Made by a program: the position numbers and the translations under genes. Below the pieces are notes generated by a model. The model made no database searches, had not been told where the DNA came from, and saw only the letters and a program-made list of their open reading frames with translations. 64,000 bases of DNA from Scandinavium sp002470465 (GTDB taxonomy: Bacteria > Pseudomonadota > Gammaproteobacteria > Enterobacterales > Enterobacteriaceae), in contig NZ_JBFLVD010000017.1 of NCBI RefSeq assembly GCF_040750395.1, positions 1 through 64,000 of the forward strand, written 5' to 3'. Below are positions 1 to 8,093 of this stretch, in pieces. Position 1 is the first letter of the stretch. Every line of letters starts with the position of its first letter.

Positions 1-54
1 ACCTTAAGTGACCAGCATTAGAGAACTCTCCGGCTTTTTTTATGGCATTTATTT

Positions 55-124
55 CCGGGTGGCGGCTTCGCCTTACCCGGCCTACAAAACCCGTAGGCTC
101 GTGCAAGCGCAGCGCCGCCGGGCA
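55..124. repeat. REP/BIME element downstream of yehS
   Basis: Two inverted, GC-rich REP-like units (one with GGTGGCGGCTTCGCC, one with GCAGCGCCGCCGGGC) are separated by a short linker containing CTACAAAACCCGTAGG. The element lies just beyond the 3' end of yehS, the usual place for BIMEs in enterobacteria. A T-run at about 34-40 precedes it and may be the remains of a terminator for a gene left of the window. Bases 1-54 hold no recognisable gene. Confidence 0.75.
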
Positions 125-128
125 AAAA

Positions 129-599
129 TCACGCCTTCGGGTTATGCACCCGGTTGGTCAGCCCGCGCAGGAAATAGCGCAGGAACTGGTCGCCGCATTC
201 GCGATAGTTTTTATGGTCCGGCGCACGCATCATCGCCGTAATTTCCGGCATCGATACGCGGAATTTTTGCTCGGTCATTATCGCCAGAATGTCATCGGTC
301 TTCAGCGAAAACGCGATGCGCAGCTTCTTAAGTACCGTGTTGTTGTTGATGCGACGCTCAAGCGCCAGCTCCGGCGCAGACTCATCTTTGCCGCGTTTAT
401 CATAAATGAGGCCGTTCAGAAAACCGGACAGAATAATATCCGGGCAGCGCACGAAGCCCTCTTCATCCTCTTTGGTCATCCAGGTGTCGAAGCCCGCAGA
501 GGTGGATTCCATATCGGCCAGCGCCAGGATACGGACCATGTCGTTGTTGTTGCATTTCAGGGTGTAGCGCAGGCTGCGCAGAATATCATTGCTTACCAT
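129..599 (-). CDS. yehS: YehS, DUF1456 family protein
   Basis: A 156-residue cytoplasmic protein, the same length as E. coli YehS. It is an internal duplication: residues about 5-70 (beginning NDILRSLRYTLK) and 86-148 (beginning NNTVLKKLRIAFSL) share the same helix pattern, which defines DUF1456. No catalytic motif, signal peptide or membrane segment is visible. The molecular function of the family is not established. The ATG at 599 is preceded by a GAAGG ribosome site. It is co-oriented with btsR-btsS, with a gap of about 47 bases after btsR, so it may be read through from that pair. Identity is secure; function is unknown. Confidence 0.93.
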   Translation of the reverse strand: MVSNDILRSLRYTLKCNNNDMVRILALADMESTSAGFDTWMTKEDEEGFVRCPDIILSGFLNGLIYDKRGKDESAPELALERRINNNTVLKKLRIAFSLKTDDILAIMTEQKFRVSMPEITAMMRAPDHKNYRECGDQFLRYFLRGLTNRVHNPKA

Positions 600-646
600 A
601 AAACCTTCAGCTGTCGATGATGCGATTTGCGCGAAGTGTACCAGCT

Positions 647-1372
647 TTACAGCCCTAACGCCTCTTTCAGGCTTTTCAGGTAGCGGCGGCTCACCGGCAC
701 CGTCTGACCGGCGCGCAGCACCAGCTCTGCCTGGCCGTTGTCTTCCAGGCGAATCTCTTTCAAATGCGACATGTTCACCAGATGCTGGCGATGGCAGCGC
801 AGCAGCGGCGTACGGCTTTCAAGCGTGCGAAGCGTCAGCTCGGTGAAGCCCTCTTTTCCTTCACCGTCCGTAACGTACACGCCGCTCAGCCGGCTGCTGA
901 CAAACGCCACATCTTCCATTTGCAGCAGCCAGATCCGGCTGTGCCCGGTGCAGGGAATAAACTTCAGCGGCTGCTGGCTTTCGCCAAACACGGACAAATC
1001 CTGCTGATGGCGATGCAGCTCCTGGCGCAGGCGGCCCAGCGTTTTCTCCAGTCGACATTCCTCAATCGGCTTGAGCAAGTAGTCGAACGCGTGTTCTTCA
1101 AAAGCTTTCACCGCATATTCATCGAAGGCGGTCAGGAAAACCACCCACGGGCGATGCTCAGGATCAAGCATGCCGACCATCTCCAGGCCGCTGATCCGCG
1201 GCATCTGAATGTCGAGGAACACCACGTCAGGCCGCAGGCGATGTACCGCGCCAATGCCCTCAACGGCGTTATCGCATTCTCCCACGATGTCGATATCCGC
1301 CTGTTTCTCCAGCAGAATGCGCAGGTTTTCCCGCGCCAGCGGCTCATCGTCGACGATCAGCACTTTTAGCAT
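647..1372 (-). CDS. btsR: BtsR, LytTR-type response regulator of the pyruvate-sensing BtsS/BtsR system
   Basis: A 241-residue response regulator (formerly YehT). The N-terminal receiver has the acidic pair D8/D9, the phosphoacceptor D54 in VFLD, T81 and K101 (LLKP). The C-terminal LytTR DNA-binding domain covers about residues 137-238. In E. coli it is phosphorylated by BtsS when extracellular pyruvate appears and activates the pyruvate transporter gene btsT, which is not in this window. An open frame extends 25 codons upstream, but MLKVLIVDD at 1372 matches the family start, and that ATG lies 7 bases inside the end of btsS. The overlap implies translational coupling. Confidence 0.95.
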   Translation of the reverse strand: MLKVLIVDDEPLARENLRILLEKQADIDIVGECDNAVEGIGAVHRLRPDVVFLDIQMPRISGLEMVGMLDPEHRPWVVFLTAFDEYAVKAFEEHAFDYLLKPIEECRLEKTLGRLRQELHRHQQDLSVFGESQQPLKFIPCTGHSRIWLLQMEDVAFVSSRLSGVYVTDGEGKEGFTELTLRTLESRTPLLRCHRQHLVNMSHLKEIRLEDNGQAELVLRAGQTVPVSRRYLKSLKEALGL

Positions 1373-3054
1373 GCGTTTTCCTCCACGGGCAGTCGCAGGG
1401 TGATACGGGTGAAGCGCTCGGGCTCGCAGGTGACCGTCATGCCACACTCCTCGCCAAAACGCGCCCGCAGACGTTTATCCACCAGATTCATCCCCAGCCC
1501 GCTGGCCTGCGGATTAGGCTGATACAGCCCGGCATTATCCTCAATCTCGAGCCACAGCCAGCGCTGATCGAGCCTTGCCTGGAGAGTGATTTCACCGATA
1601 CCCAAATGCTGCGACGTACCGTGTTTAATGGCATTTTCGACAATGGGCTGGAGCGTAAAAGCGGGCAGCTGATGGTGAGCCAGCGCAGGCGGTACGTTGA
1701 TATGCACCTGGAGCCGGGTCTGGAATCGGGCCTTCTCGATTTGCAGATAGGCGTTCACGTGATCGATTTCATCCGCGAGGGTGACTATCTCGGAGGGCCG
1801 CTTGAGGTTCTTGCGAAAGAACGTTGAGAGATACTGCACCAGCTGCCCGGCCTGCTCGCTGTCGCGGCGAATCACCGCTTTGAGGGTATTGAGCGCGTTA
1901 AACAGGAAGTGCGGGTTGACCTGCGCATGCAGCAGCTTGATTTCCGACTGGGTCAGCAACGCTTTTTGCCGCTCGTACTGCCCGGCGAGAATTTGTGCCG
2001 ACAGCAGCTGAGCAATGCCTTCGCCCAGCGTGCGGTTAATGGAGCTGAACAGACGGTTTTTGGCTTCATAAAGCTTAATGGTGCCAATCACGCGTTGGTT
2101 TTCCCCCCGCAGCGGAATGACCAGCGTTGACCCCAGCTTGCAGTGCGGATGAATTGAGCAACGATACGGCACTTCATTGCCATCGGCGTAGACCACTTCC
2201 CCGCTTTCGATGGCTTTCAGGGTATAGCTTGAGGAAATCGGTTTGCCGGGCAGATGGTGATCGTCGCCGATACCGGTAAAGGCCAGCAGCCTGTCGCGAT
2301 CGGTAATGGCAACCGCACCGATATCCAGCTCCTGAATCAGCACCTGCGCGACTCGCATGCTGTTCTCTTCGTTGAATCCCTGGCGCAAAATCCCTTCCGT
2401 CGAAGCCGCCACCTTCAGCGCAGTGGCGGAAAACGCCGAGGTATACTTCTCAAACATCGCCCGTTTATCGAGCAGGATACGCATAAACAGCGCTGCGCCA
2501 ACGGTATTGGTCACCATCATCGGCGCGGCGATGCTTTGCACCAGATGCAGCGCATCGTTGAACGGGCGGGCAATCAGCAAAATGATGGCCATCTGCACCA
2601 TTTCGGCAACGAACGTGATGGCCCCTGCCGTAAACGGGTTAAAGACTTTATCGCTGCGTCCGCGGCGGACCAGCACGCTATGGACCAGGCCGCCGAGTAA
2701 CCCTTCAACGATGGTCGACACCATGCAGCTGAGCGCCGTCATGCCGCCCATTGAATAGCGGTGCAAACCGCCGGTTAACCCAACAAGCCCGCCAACAACC
2801 GGGCCGCCGAGCAGCCCCCCCATTACCGCGCCGATGGCACGCGTGTTGGCGATGGAATCCTCAATATGCAGCCCAAAATAAGTGCCCATAATGCAAAAGA
2901 TGGAGAAGGTGACATAGCACAGCAGCTTATGGGGCAGACGGACGGTGACCTGCATTAAGGGAATGAACAGGCGCGTTTTGCTCATCAACCAGGCGATAAC
3001 CAGAAACACGCACATCTGCTGAAGCAGCAGCAACACCAGATTAAACTCGTACAT
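1366..3054 (-). CDS. btsS: BtsS, pyruvate-sensing LytS-type sensor histidine kinase
   Basis: A 562-residue inner-membrane kinase (formerly YehU). The N-terminal third is a multi-helix LytS/5TM module containing the very hydrophobic block GAVMGGLLGGPVVGGLVG. A GAF-type domain follows (about 220-360). The His-kinase box around residue 380 (QVNPHFLFNALN) carries the phosphorylated His, and the ATPase N-box is ENAIKHG. It binds extracellular pyruvate with high affinity and phosphorylates BtsR. The ATG at 3054 (MYEFNLVLLLLQQM) matches the family start; an upstream in-frame start would add five residues. It overlaps btsR by 7 bases and diverges from mlrA across about 210 bases. Confidence 0.95.
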   Translation of the reverse strand: MYEFNLVLLLLQQMCVFLVIAWLMSKTRLFIPLMQVTVRLPHKLLCYVTFSIFCIMGTYFGLHIEDSIANTRAIGAVMGGLLGGPVVGGLVGLTGGLHRYSMGGMTALSCMVSTIVEGLLGGLVHSVLVRRGRSDKVFNPFTAGAITFVAEMVQMAIILLIARPFNDALHLVQSIAAPMMVTNTVGAALFMRILLDKRAMFEKYTSAFSATALKVAASTEGILRQGFNEENSMRVAQVLIQELDIGAVAITDRDRLLAFTGIGDDHHLPGKPISSSYTLKAIESGEVVYADGNEVPYRCSIHPHCKLGSTLVIPLRGENQRVIGTIKLYEAKNRLFSSINRTLGEGIAQLLSAQILAGQYERQKALLTQSEIKLLHAQVNPHFLFNALNTLKAVIRRDSEQAGQLVQYLSTFFRKNLKRPSEIVTLADEIDHVNAYLQIEKARFQTRLQVHINVPPALAHHQLPAFTLQPIVENAIKHGTSQHLGIGEITLQARLDQRWLWLEIEDNAGLYQPNPQASGLGMNLVDKRLRARFGEECGMTVTCEPERFTRITLRLPVEENAC

Positions 3055-3234
3055 AACCGCAGACCACATAACCCATGACAGCGCGTAACATACAGGTTAC
3101 GGTCTGCCGTTTCCTTGACGCCTCAGGCAAAACGTAAATTCCCCGCCAACGATCACACTTTTTCCTCTCCGCCCGCGGCATTTCTGAACAAAAAACGCTC
3201 ATATTTTCCTGGTTCGACGAACTCCGTCTACAGT

Positions 3235-3240
3235 TATGAT
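3235..3240 (+). promoter_or_regulatory. Putative mlrA -10 element
   Basis: TATGAT (5 of 6 to consensus) lies 25 bases upstream of the mlrA ATG, with only a weak -35-like TTCGAC near 3213. A poor -35 would suit the RpoS-dependent transcription reported for E. coli mlrA. The placement is inferred from sequence alone. Confidence 0.4.
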
Positions 3241-3265
3241 GGGGATGCGCGAGCTGAGGTGAGAC

Positions 3266-3997
3266 ATGGCGCTTTACACAATCGGTGAAGTGGCTTTGCT
3301 GTGCGATATCAATCCGGTCACGCTGCGTGCGTGGCAACGACGCTATGGACTGCTGAAACCCCAGCGAACCGACGGCGGGCATCGGTTGTTCAACGATAAT
3401 GACATCGACAGAATTCGTGAAATTAAACGCTGGATAGACACCGGCGTGCAGGTCAGTAAAGTCAAAACCCTGCTCACTGAAGGATCGGCCGAACAGCAAA
3501 GCGGCTGGCGTGAGCATCAGGAAACGCTGCTAAGATTTTTGCAGAGCGGCAACCTCAACCGGCTGCGATTATGGATCAAAGAGCGCGGACGAGACTATCC
3601 CGCACAAATGCTGGTCACCCACCTGTTTATTCCCCTTCGCCTGCGTCTTCAAAGCTCTCAGCCCACGCTTCAGGCGCTGCTCAGCGTCCTTGATGGCGTG
3701 CTCATCAATTACATTTCGGTGTGCATGGCGTCGGCACGTAAACGCCAGGGCCGCGATGCGCTGGTGATTGGCTGGAATATTACGGATACCACCCGGCTGT
3801 GGCTGGAAGGCTGGGTCGCCTGCGAACAGGGCTGGAGAGTCGACGTCCTTGCCCACTCACTTCAGCAGCTTCGCCCGGAGCTTTTCGACGGCCAGACCCT
3901 GCTGGTGTGGTGCGGTGATACGTCCACCGCAGGTCAGCAGGAACAGCTGCAGCAGTGGCGCGCACAGGGGCTAAACGTGCTGCGGCTGGGAAATTAG
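3266..3997 (+). CDS. mlrA: MlrA, MerR-like activator of csgD
   Basis: A 243-residue transcription factor (formerly YehV), the same length as the E. coli protein. The N-terminal MerR winged helix-turn-helix covers residues 1-70 (YTIGEVALLCDINPVTLRAW; RYGLLKPQRTDGGHRLF). The C-terminal half resembles a B12-binding-like fold without an obvious cobalamin His motif. In E. coli and Salmonella it activates csgD, and so curli and biofilm matrix, downstream of RpoS and the YdaM c-di-GMP branch. Its ATG at 3266 follows GAGGTGAG. It is divergent from btsS, and yohO follows from its own promoter. Confidence 0.94.
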   Translation: MALYTIGEVALLCDINPVTLRAWQRRYGLLKPQRTDGGHRLFNDNDIDRIREIKRWIDTGVQVSKVKTLLTEGSAEQQSGWREHQETLLRFLQSGNLNRLRLWIKERGRDYPAQMLVTHLFIPLRLRLQSSQPTLQALLSVLDGVLINYISVCMASARKRQGRDALVIGWNITDTTRLWLEGWVACEQGWRVDVLAHSLQQLRPELFDGQTLLVWCGDTSTAGQQEQLQQWRAQGLNVLRLGN

Positions 3998-4024
3998 GGG
4001 TTCATTAACAAGCGTGCTTCACCG

Positions 4025-4030
4025 TATAAT
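4025..4030 (+). promoter_or_regulatory. Putative yohO -10 element
   Basis: A perfect TATAAT is found between mlrA and yohO, with a weak TTCATT 18 bases upstream (4001-4006). Transcription would begin near 4037, ahead of an AAGGAG ribosome site at 4045-4050. Confidence 0.5.
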
Positions 4031-4056
4031 CACCCGATTAACATAAGGAGCACATG

Positions 4057-4170
4057 ATGAAACCTGCCAAACTGGCTGTGATCACCCTTTTCGTTCTGAT
4101 GGCCATCGGCGGCATCAGCGGCGTGATGCTTGCGGGCTACTCGTTTATCGTTCGCGGCGGTGTCGGCTGA
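4057..4170 (+). CDS. yohO: YohO, small single-pass membrane protein
   Basis: A 37-codon gene. The product is one hydrophobic helix (LAVITLFVLMAIGGISGVML) with a short basic N-terminus (MKPAK) and the tail AGYSFIVRGG, closely resembling the 35-residue E. coli YohO. AAGGAG at 4045-4050 sits 6 bases before the ATG at 4057; a second ATG at 4054 is too close to that site. Its function is not known. The last 26 bases overlap the 3' end of the convergent yehW, an unusual tail-to-tail overlap of two membrane protein genes. Confidence 0.88.
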   Translation: MKPAKLAVITLFVLMAIGGISGVMLAGYSFIVRGGVG

Positions 4171-4882
4171 CCACGTTTGCCAGGCGCTCAAACGCGCGAT
4201 CCACCAGAATGGCCGCAAGCGCTACCAGCACCGCCCCCTGAATCACATAAGCCGTATTAAAGCCGCTGAGGCCAATGATTATCGGCGTGCCCAGCGTGTT
4301 GGCCCCGACCGTAGAGGCAATCGTCGCGGTGCCAATGTTGACGATAACGGAAGTGCGGATCCCGGCAATCATCACCGGTGCCGCCAGCGGCAGCTCCACT
4401 TTCAGCAGCCGCTGCCAGCCGTTCATGCCCATTCCCTGCGCCACGGTGACGACGCCGGACGGCACAGATGCCAGCCCCGCCAGCGTTCCCTGTAAAACCG
4501 GCAGCACGCCGTAGAGAATTAACGCAATCACCGCCGGTTCCCGGCCAAATCCCATAACCGGTACGGCAATCGCCAGCACCGCGACGGGCGGAAAAGTTTG
4601 CCCCATCGCAGCAATGGTCTCCACCAGCGAGCGGAATTCACGTCCGGCCGGACGCGTGACGGCAATCCCTGCCCCGACGCCAATCACCGTTGCAATCAGG
4701 CTCGATACCCCTACCAGCCCAAAGTGGGCCAGCGTCAGCGACCAGAAGCTCTGCTGCTGATAAAGCGGGCGAGGCAGCTCCGGAAACAGCATGCCGAACA
4801 GCGGCCCGCTGTAGGGCATCAGCATCAGCAGCGCGATAAACAGCACAAAAAGCCAGATTAGCGGATCACGGACGATCTTCAC
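4145..4882 (-). CDS. yehW: YehW/OsmW, osmoprotectant ABC transporter permease
   Basis: A 245-residue inner-membrane permease with about six helices and the BPD_transp_1 fold. The EAA-like loop (QGMGMNGWQRLLKVELPLAAP) contacts the ATPase. It is the last gene of osmF-yehY-yehX-yehW, and its start lies 17 bases inside yehX. In Salmonella the equivalent OsmVWXY complex imports glycine betaine-type solutes under osmotic stress; E. coli YehZYXW has low affinity and its physiological substrate is less certain. The 3' end overlaps the opposite-strand yohO. Confidence 0.92.
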   Translation of the reverse strand: MKIVRDPLIWLFVLFIALLMLMPYSGPLFGMLFPELPRPLYQQQSFWSLTLAHFGLVGVSSLIATVIGVGAGIAVTRPAGREFRSLVETIAAMGQTFPPVAVLAIAVPVMGFGREPAVIALILYGVLPVLQGTLAGLASVPSGVVTVAQGMGMNGWQRLLKVELPLAAPVMIAGIRTSVIVNIGTATIASTVGANTLGTPIIIGLSGFNTAYVIQGAVLVALAAILVDRAFERLANVVSRHRRER

Positions 4883-5813
4883 CCGTCACCTCCCCTCGCA
4901 GTAGATCGGCAAAATGCAGCGTTCCGCGCGGCGTGCCATCGTCGTTAATAACCGGCAGAGCCTCACTGCGTCGCGCCACAAACAGCGACAGCGCCTCTCG
5001 TAACGACATTGACGCTTTAAGAGGTTCCCCGGGGATTTTCTCCTCCGAACGAACATAGTCGCCCACGCCGCGCAGCGAAAGAAGGCGCACGCCCAGCTCG
5101 CTGCGACCAAAAAATTCACGGACAAAATCATTTTCCGGCGAGGTCAGCATCGACAGCGGCGTGCCCTGCTGCACCACTTCACCGTTATCCATCAGCACCA
5201 GATGGTCGGCCAGGCGCAGAGCTTCGTCGATGTCATGGGTAACCAGCACGATCGTGCGGCCCAGCAGTTGATGAATGCGGCGCATCTCCTGCTGAAGTGC
5301 CCCGCGGGTGACCGGGTCGAGTGCGCCAAAGGGTTCATCCATCAGCAACACTTCAGGATCGGCTGCCAGCGCCCTCGCCACGCCCACGCGCTGCTGCTGC
5401 CCGCCGGAAAGCTGATGGGGTAAGCGGTCGCGCATTGTGGCTTCCAGCCCCAACAGCGCCATCAGCTCGTCGATGCGATCGTTGATGCGCGCCTTCGTCC
5501 ATTTTTGCAGCTGCGGCACGGTGGCGATATTCTGCGCCACCGTCCAGTGTGGGAACAGGCCGATGGACTGAATGGCGTATCCCATCCGGCGGCGCAGCGC
5601 CAGCACCGGCAGCTGGCGAATATCTTCCCCGGCAAAACGAATGGTGCCGCGATCGTGCTCTTCCAGGCGGTTAATCATCTTCAGGGTAGTGGACTTACCG
5701 GAGCCCGAGGTGCCAATCAGCACGGAAAACGCGCCCTCTTTCAGATGCAGATCGAGGTTTTTCACCGCCGCTTTACCGTCAAAGATTTTGCTCACCTGCT
5801 GAAATTCAATCAT
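4866..5813 (-). CDS. yehX: YehX/OsmV, osmoprotectant ABC transporter ATPase
   Basis: A 315-residue ABC ATPase: Walker A 34-42 (GTSGSGKST), signature LSGGQ 135-139, Walker B LLMDEP 156-161 and switch H193. A C-terminal region (about 240-310) looks like a CBS module, typical of OpuA/ProV-type ATPases, where it senses ionic strength. It overlaps yehY by 8 bases upstream and yehW by 17 bases downstream, so the three are very likely coupled. It energises uptake through the YehY and YehW permeases. Confidence 0.94.
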   Translation of the reverse strand: MIEFQQVSKIFDGKAAVKNLDLHLKEGAFSVLIGTSGSGKSTTLKMINRLEEHDRGTIRFAGEDIRQLPVLALRRRMGYAIQSIGLFPHWTVAQNIATVPQLQKWTKARINDRIDELMALLGLEATMRDRLPHQLSGGQQQRVGVARALAADPEVLLMDEPFGALDPVTRGALQQEMRRIHQLLGRTIVLVTHDIDEALRLADHLVLMDNGEVVQQGTPLSMLTSPENDFVREFFGRSELGVRLLSLRGVGDYVRSEEKIPGEPLKASMSLREALSLFVARRSEALPVINDDGTPRGTLHFADLLRGEVTGEDRP

Positions 5814-6963
5814 GGGTTTCTCCCCCGAGTAAGGCTATCCACAGGCTGAACAGCGCATCCACCACAACCGCCAGGGCAATCACCGGGATCACGCCGAGCA
5901 GGACTAAATCAAGCGCGCTGCTGAGCAGGCCCTGGAACACCAGAGACCCAAAACCGCCCGCGCCAATCAGCGCTGCGACAACCGCCATACCGACCGTCTG
6001 CACCGTCACTACCCGCAGGCTGCGCAGCAGCACCGGCAGGGCCAGCGGCAGCTGCACTTTCCAGAAGCGCTGCGCCGGGCTCATGCCCATGGCGGCGGCA
6101 CTTTCCATCACCTCGGCGGCGACCTGCTGCATACCCGCCACCACGCCGCGCACCAGCGGCAGCAGCGCATAAAGCACCAGAGCAATCAGCGCAGGCGTGA
6201 GTCCCGTCCCACCGATGCCCCACGAAGAGAGCCACGGAAAATGCTTCACCAGGCCCGCCAGCGGCGCAATCAGAAGCCCGAATAGCGCCACCGAGGGGAT
6301 CGTCTGAATAATGTTAAGGACGGTAAAAACGCGGGTTTGCCGCTGCGGATGACGCCAGCACCACAGCCCAATCGGCACGCCGAGAAGCAGGCCGGGCAGC
6401 AGCGTACCGAACAGCAGAATCAGGTGCTGCGTGAGCGCGCTGTCAAAGACGTCCTGACGGTTGAAATACTCTTTCATCAGCGACAGCGAATCCAGCTCGC
6501 CGGACCACAGCAGCGCCACCGGCAGGATCCAGATCTGTGCGTTCAGCAGCCAACGCCATGCGGAACCCGGCGTCAGGCGGCGAATGGCATCGCTGCAAAT
6601 TAGCAGCGTCACGGCAAGCCAGAGCCACAGCCCGCTGCCGGGCGACGTGCGCGCCAACGGGCTGCCGGTTTGTGCAAGAAAGCTCGCCGCTTTCCCACCG
6701 CTCCACAGCAGGGTAATAAACAGGAGTTGAGAAACCAGCAGCGTGATCGCCAACGCCGCCCGACCCGGCAGCAGGCTCAGGCCTGCTAAACCAAGCGGTA
6801 TCAGCAGCAACAGCGCAGGCGGGAACGCCCAAATTTGCCACAGCTGACGGCTTTCTCCGGAGACCAGCCGGTTAGGCGCGTAATTCACAAACGGCAGGGC
6901 TGCAGCCACCAGTGCAATCAGCACCAACAGCAGCAGCACACGATTTTGACAGGATATTCGCAC
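5806..6963 (-). CDS. yehY: YehY, osmoprotectant ABC transporter permease
   Basis: A 385-residue permease, the same length as E. coli YehY. The N-terminal half (about 1-190) carries extra hydrophobic helices not found in YehW. The C-terminal half is the BPD_transp_1 domain with an EAA-type loop (AMGMSPAQRFWKVQLPLALP). It is the second permease of the OsmU-type transporter, called OsmY in Salmonella (not the periplasmic OsmY of E. coli). It starts 4 bases after the osmF stop and overlaps yehX, consistent with one operon. Confidence 0.93.
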   Translation of the reverse strand: MRISCQNRVLLLLVLIALVAAALPFVNYAPNRLVSGESRQLWQIWAFPPALLLLIPLGLAGLSLLPGRAALAITLLVSQLLFITLLWSGGKAASFLAQTGSPLARTSPGSGLWLWLAVTLLICSDAIRRLTPGSAWRWLLNAQIWILPVALLWSGELDSLSLMKEYFNRQDVFDSALTQHLILLFGTLLPGLLLGVPIGLWCWRHPQRQTRVFTVLNIIQTIPSVALFGLLIAPLAGLVKHFPWLSSWGIGGTGLTPALIALVLYALLPLVRGVVAGMQQVAAEVMESAAAMGMSPAQRFWKVQLPLALPVLLRSLRVVTVQTVGMAVVAALIGAGGFGSLVFQGLLSSALDLVLLGVIPVIALAVVVDALFSLWIALLGGETHD

Positions 6964-6967
6964 GAAT

Positions 6968-7876
6968 TTACTTCACCAGCCCCTGTTGTTTCAGCCAGTC
7001 AGCGGCCACTTTCTTCGCCTCAAGCCCCTCTACCGCAATGCTGGCATTGAGCTTTTGCAGCGTTTTTTCATCAAGCTTCTCAAATACCGGCTTCAGCCAT
7101 TCCGGGAGCTGCGGATAGGCTTTCAGCACCGCCTCACGCACCACCGGCGTTGGGGCATAAATAGGCTGTACGCCTTTCGGGTCCGTCAGCGTCTGCAGAC
7201 CCAGCGCTGCCACCGGGCCATCGGTGCCGTAGGCCATCGCCGCATTTACGCCAGAGGTTTGCTGCGCTGCCGCTTTGATGGTCACAGCAGTATCACCGCC
7301 AGCCAGAGAGAGCAGCTGAGCCTGATCGAGTTTGAAGTCATAGGCTTTTTCGAAGGCGGGCAGCGCATCCGGACGCTCAATGAATTCTGCCGAGGCGGCA
7401 AGCTTGAAGGTGCCGCCTTTCTTCAGGTAAGCACCCAGATCCGTAAGCGACGTCAGCTTGTTCTTTTCAGCCAGATCCTGACGCACGGCGATGGTCCAGG
7501 TGTTATTCGCCGGCGCTGGCGTCAGCCACACCAGCTTGTTCTGCTCGGCATCGAGCTTTTTCACTTTCTCGTAGCCCTGGGTCGCGTTTTTCCACGCCGG
7601 ATCGTTTTCATCTTTGAAGAAGAACGCGCCGTTGCCGGTGTATTCCGGATAGATATCCAGCTCACCGGAAGTGATCGCCCCGCGCACGACAGGCGTGGTG
7701 CCCAGCTGCACTTTGTTCACTGTTTTCACGCCATGGCTGTCCAGTACCTGCAAAATGATATTACCGAGCAGCGCGCCTTCGGTATCAATTTTTGAGCCGA
7801 CTTTCACCGGCTCGGCTGCCTGAGCGGTAGCAGCAAGCAGCAGCGCCCCCGCAATACTCCACGTTTTGATGATCAT
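6968..7876 (-). CDS. osmF: OsmF/YehZ, periplasmic osmoprotectant-binding protein
   Basis: A 302-residue OpuAC-type solute receptor, first gene of its operon. The signal peptide is about residues 1-20, with cleavage after AQA before AEPVKVG. The mature protein shows family blocks such as VKVGSKIDTEGALLG and DIYPEYTGNGAFF. It delivers betaine-like osmolytes to YehY/YehW/YehX (OsmX in Salmonella). AGGA precedes the ATG at 7876. In E. coli this operon is RpoS-dependent and osmotically induced. Confidence 0.94.
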   Translation of the reverse strand: MIIKTWSIAGALLLAATAQAAEPVKVGSKIDTEGALLGNIILQVLDSHGVKTVNKVQLGTTPVVRGAITSGELDIYPEYTGNGAFFFKDENDPAWKNATQGYEKVKKLDAEQNKLVWLTPAPANNTWTIAVRQDLAEKNKLTSLTDLGAYLKKGGTFKLAASAEFIERPDALPAFEKAYDFKLDQAQLLSLAGGDTAVTIKAAAQQTSGVNAAMAYGTDGPVAALGLQTLTDPKGVQPIYAPTPVVREAVLKAYPQLPEWLKPVFEKLDEKTLQKLNASIAVEGLEAKKVAADWLKQQGLVK

Positions 7877-7919
7877 TCTTATTCCTCTCGAGACTGTATT
7901 TTCAGGGCGTTAGAGTAAA

Positions 7920-7926
7920 AAGATAG
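7920..7926 (-). promoter_or_regulatory. Possible RpoS-type -10 element of the osmF operon
   Basis: On the minus strand CTATCTT lies about 45 bases upstream of the osmF ATG and resembles the RpoS -10 (C at -13 followed by TATACT-like bases). There is no convincing -35. RpoS control of this operon is known in E. coli; the position here is inferred. Confidence 0.35.
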
Positions 7927-8005
7927 TCCAGGAATCGGGATTACGAAATCTTAAAAGTGGAATTAGAAAGTGACTTTTAAGCGAAGCGGCAAGACTGGAA
8001 GGGAT

Positions 8006-8084
8006 TTGCCCGGTGGCGCTACGCCTGCACGGGCCTGCGGGCATTGAAGAAATTGCAGACCGGGCAGCATAACTGCCGCCCGGC
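8006..8084. repeat. REP/BIME pair between osmF and bglX
   Basis: Two GC-rich dyads are present: GCCCGGTGGCGCTACGCC with its partner about 8008-8043, and CCGGGCAGCATAACTGCCGCCCGG about 8060-8083. They lie 10-85 bases beyond the bglX stop, so they probably stabilise or terminate the bglX transcript. Confidence 0.65.
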
Positions 8085-8093
8085 ATAAACGAT

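Noticed and set aside
42..620. 192-codon frame antisense to yehS
   Set aside because: Begins inside the REP element and has no similarity to any family I know; yehS on the other strand is well supported.
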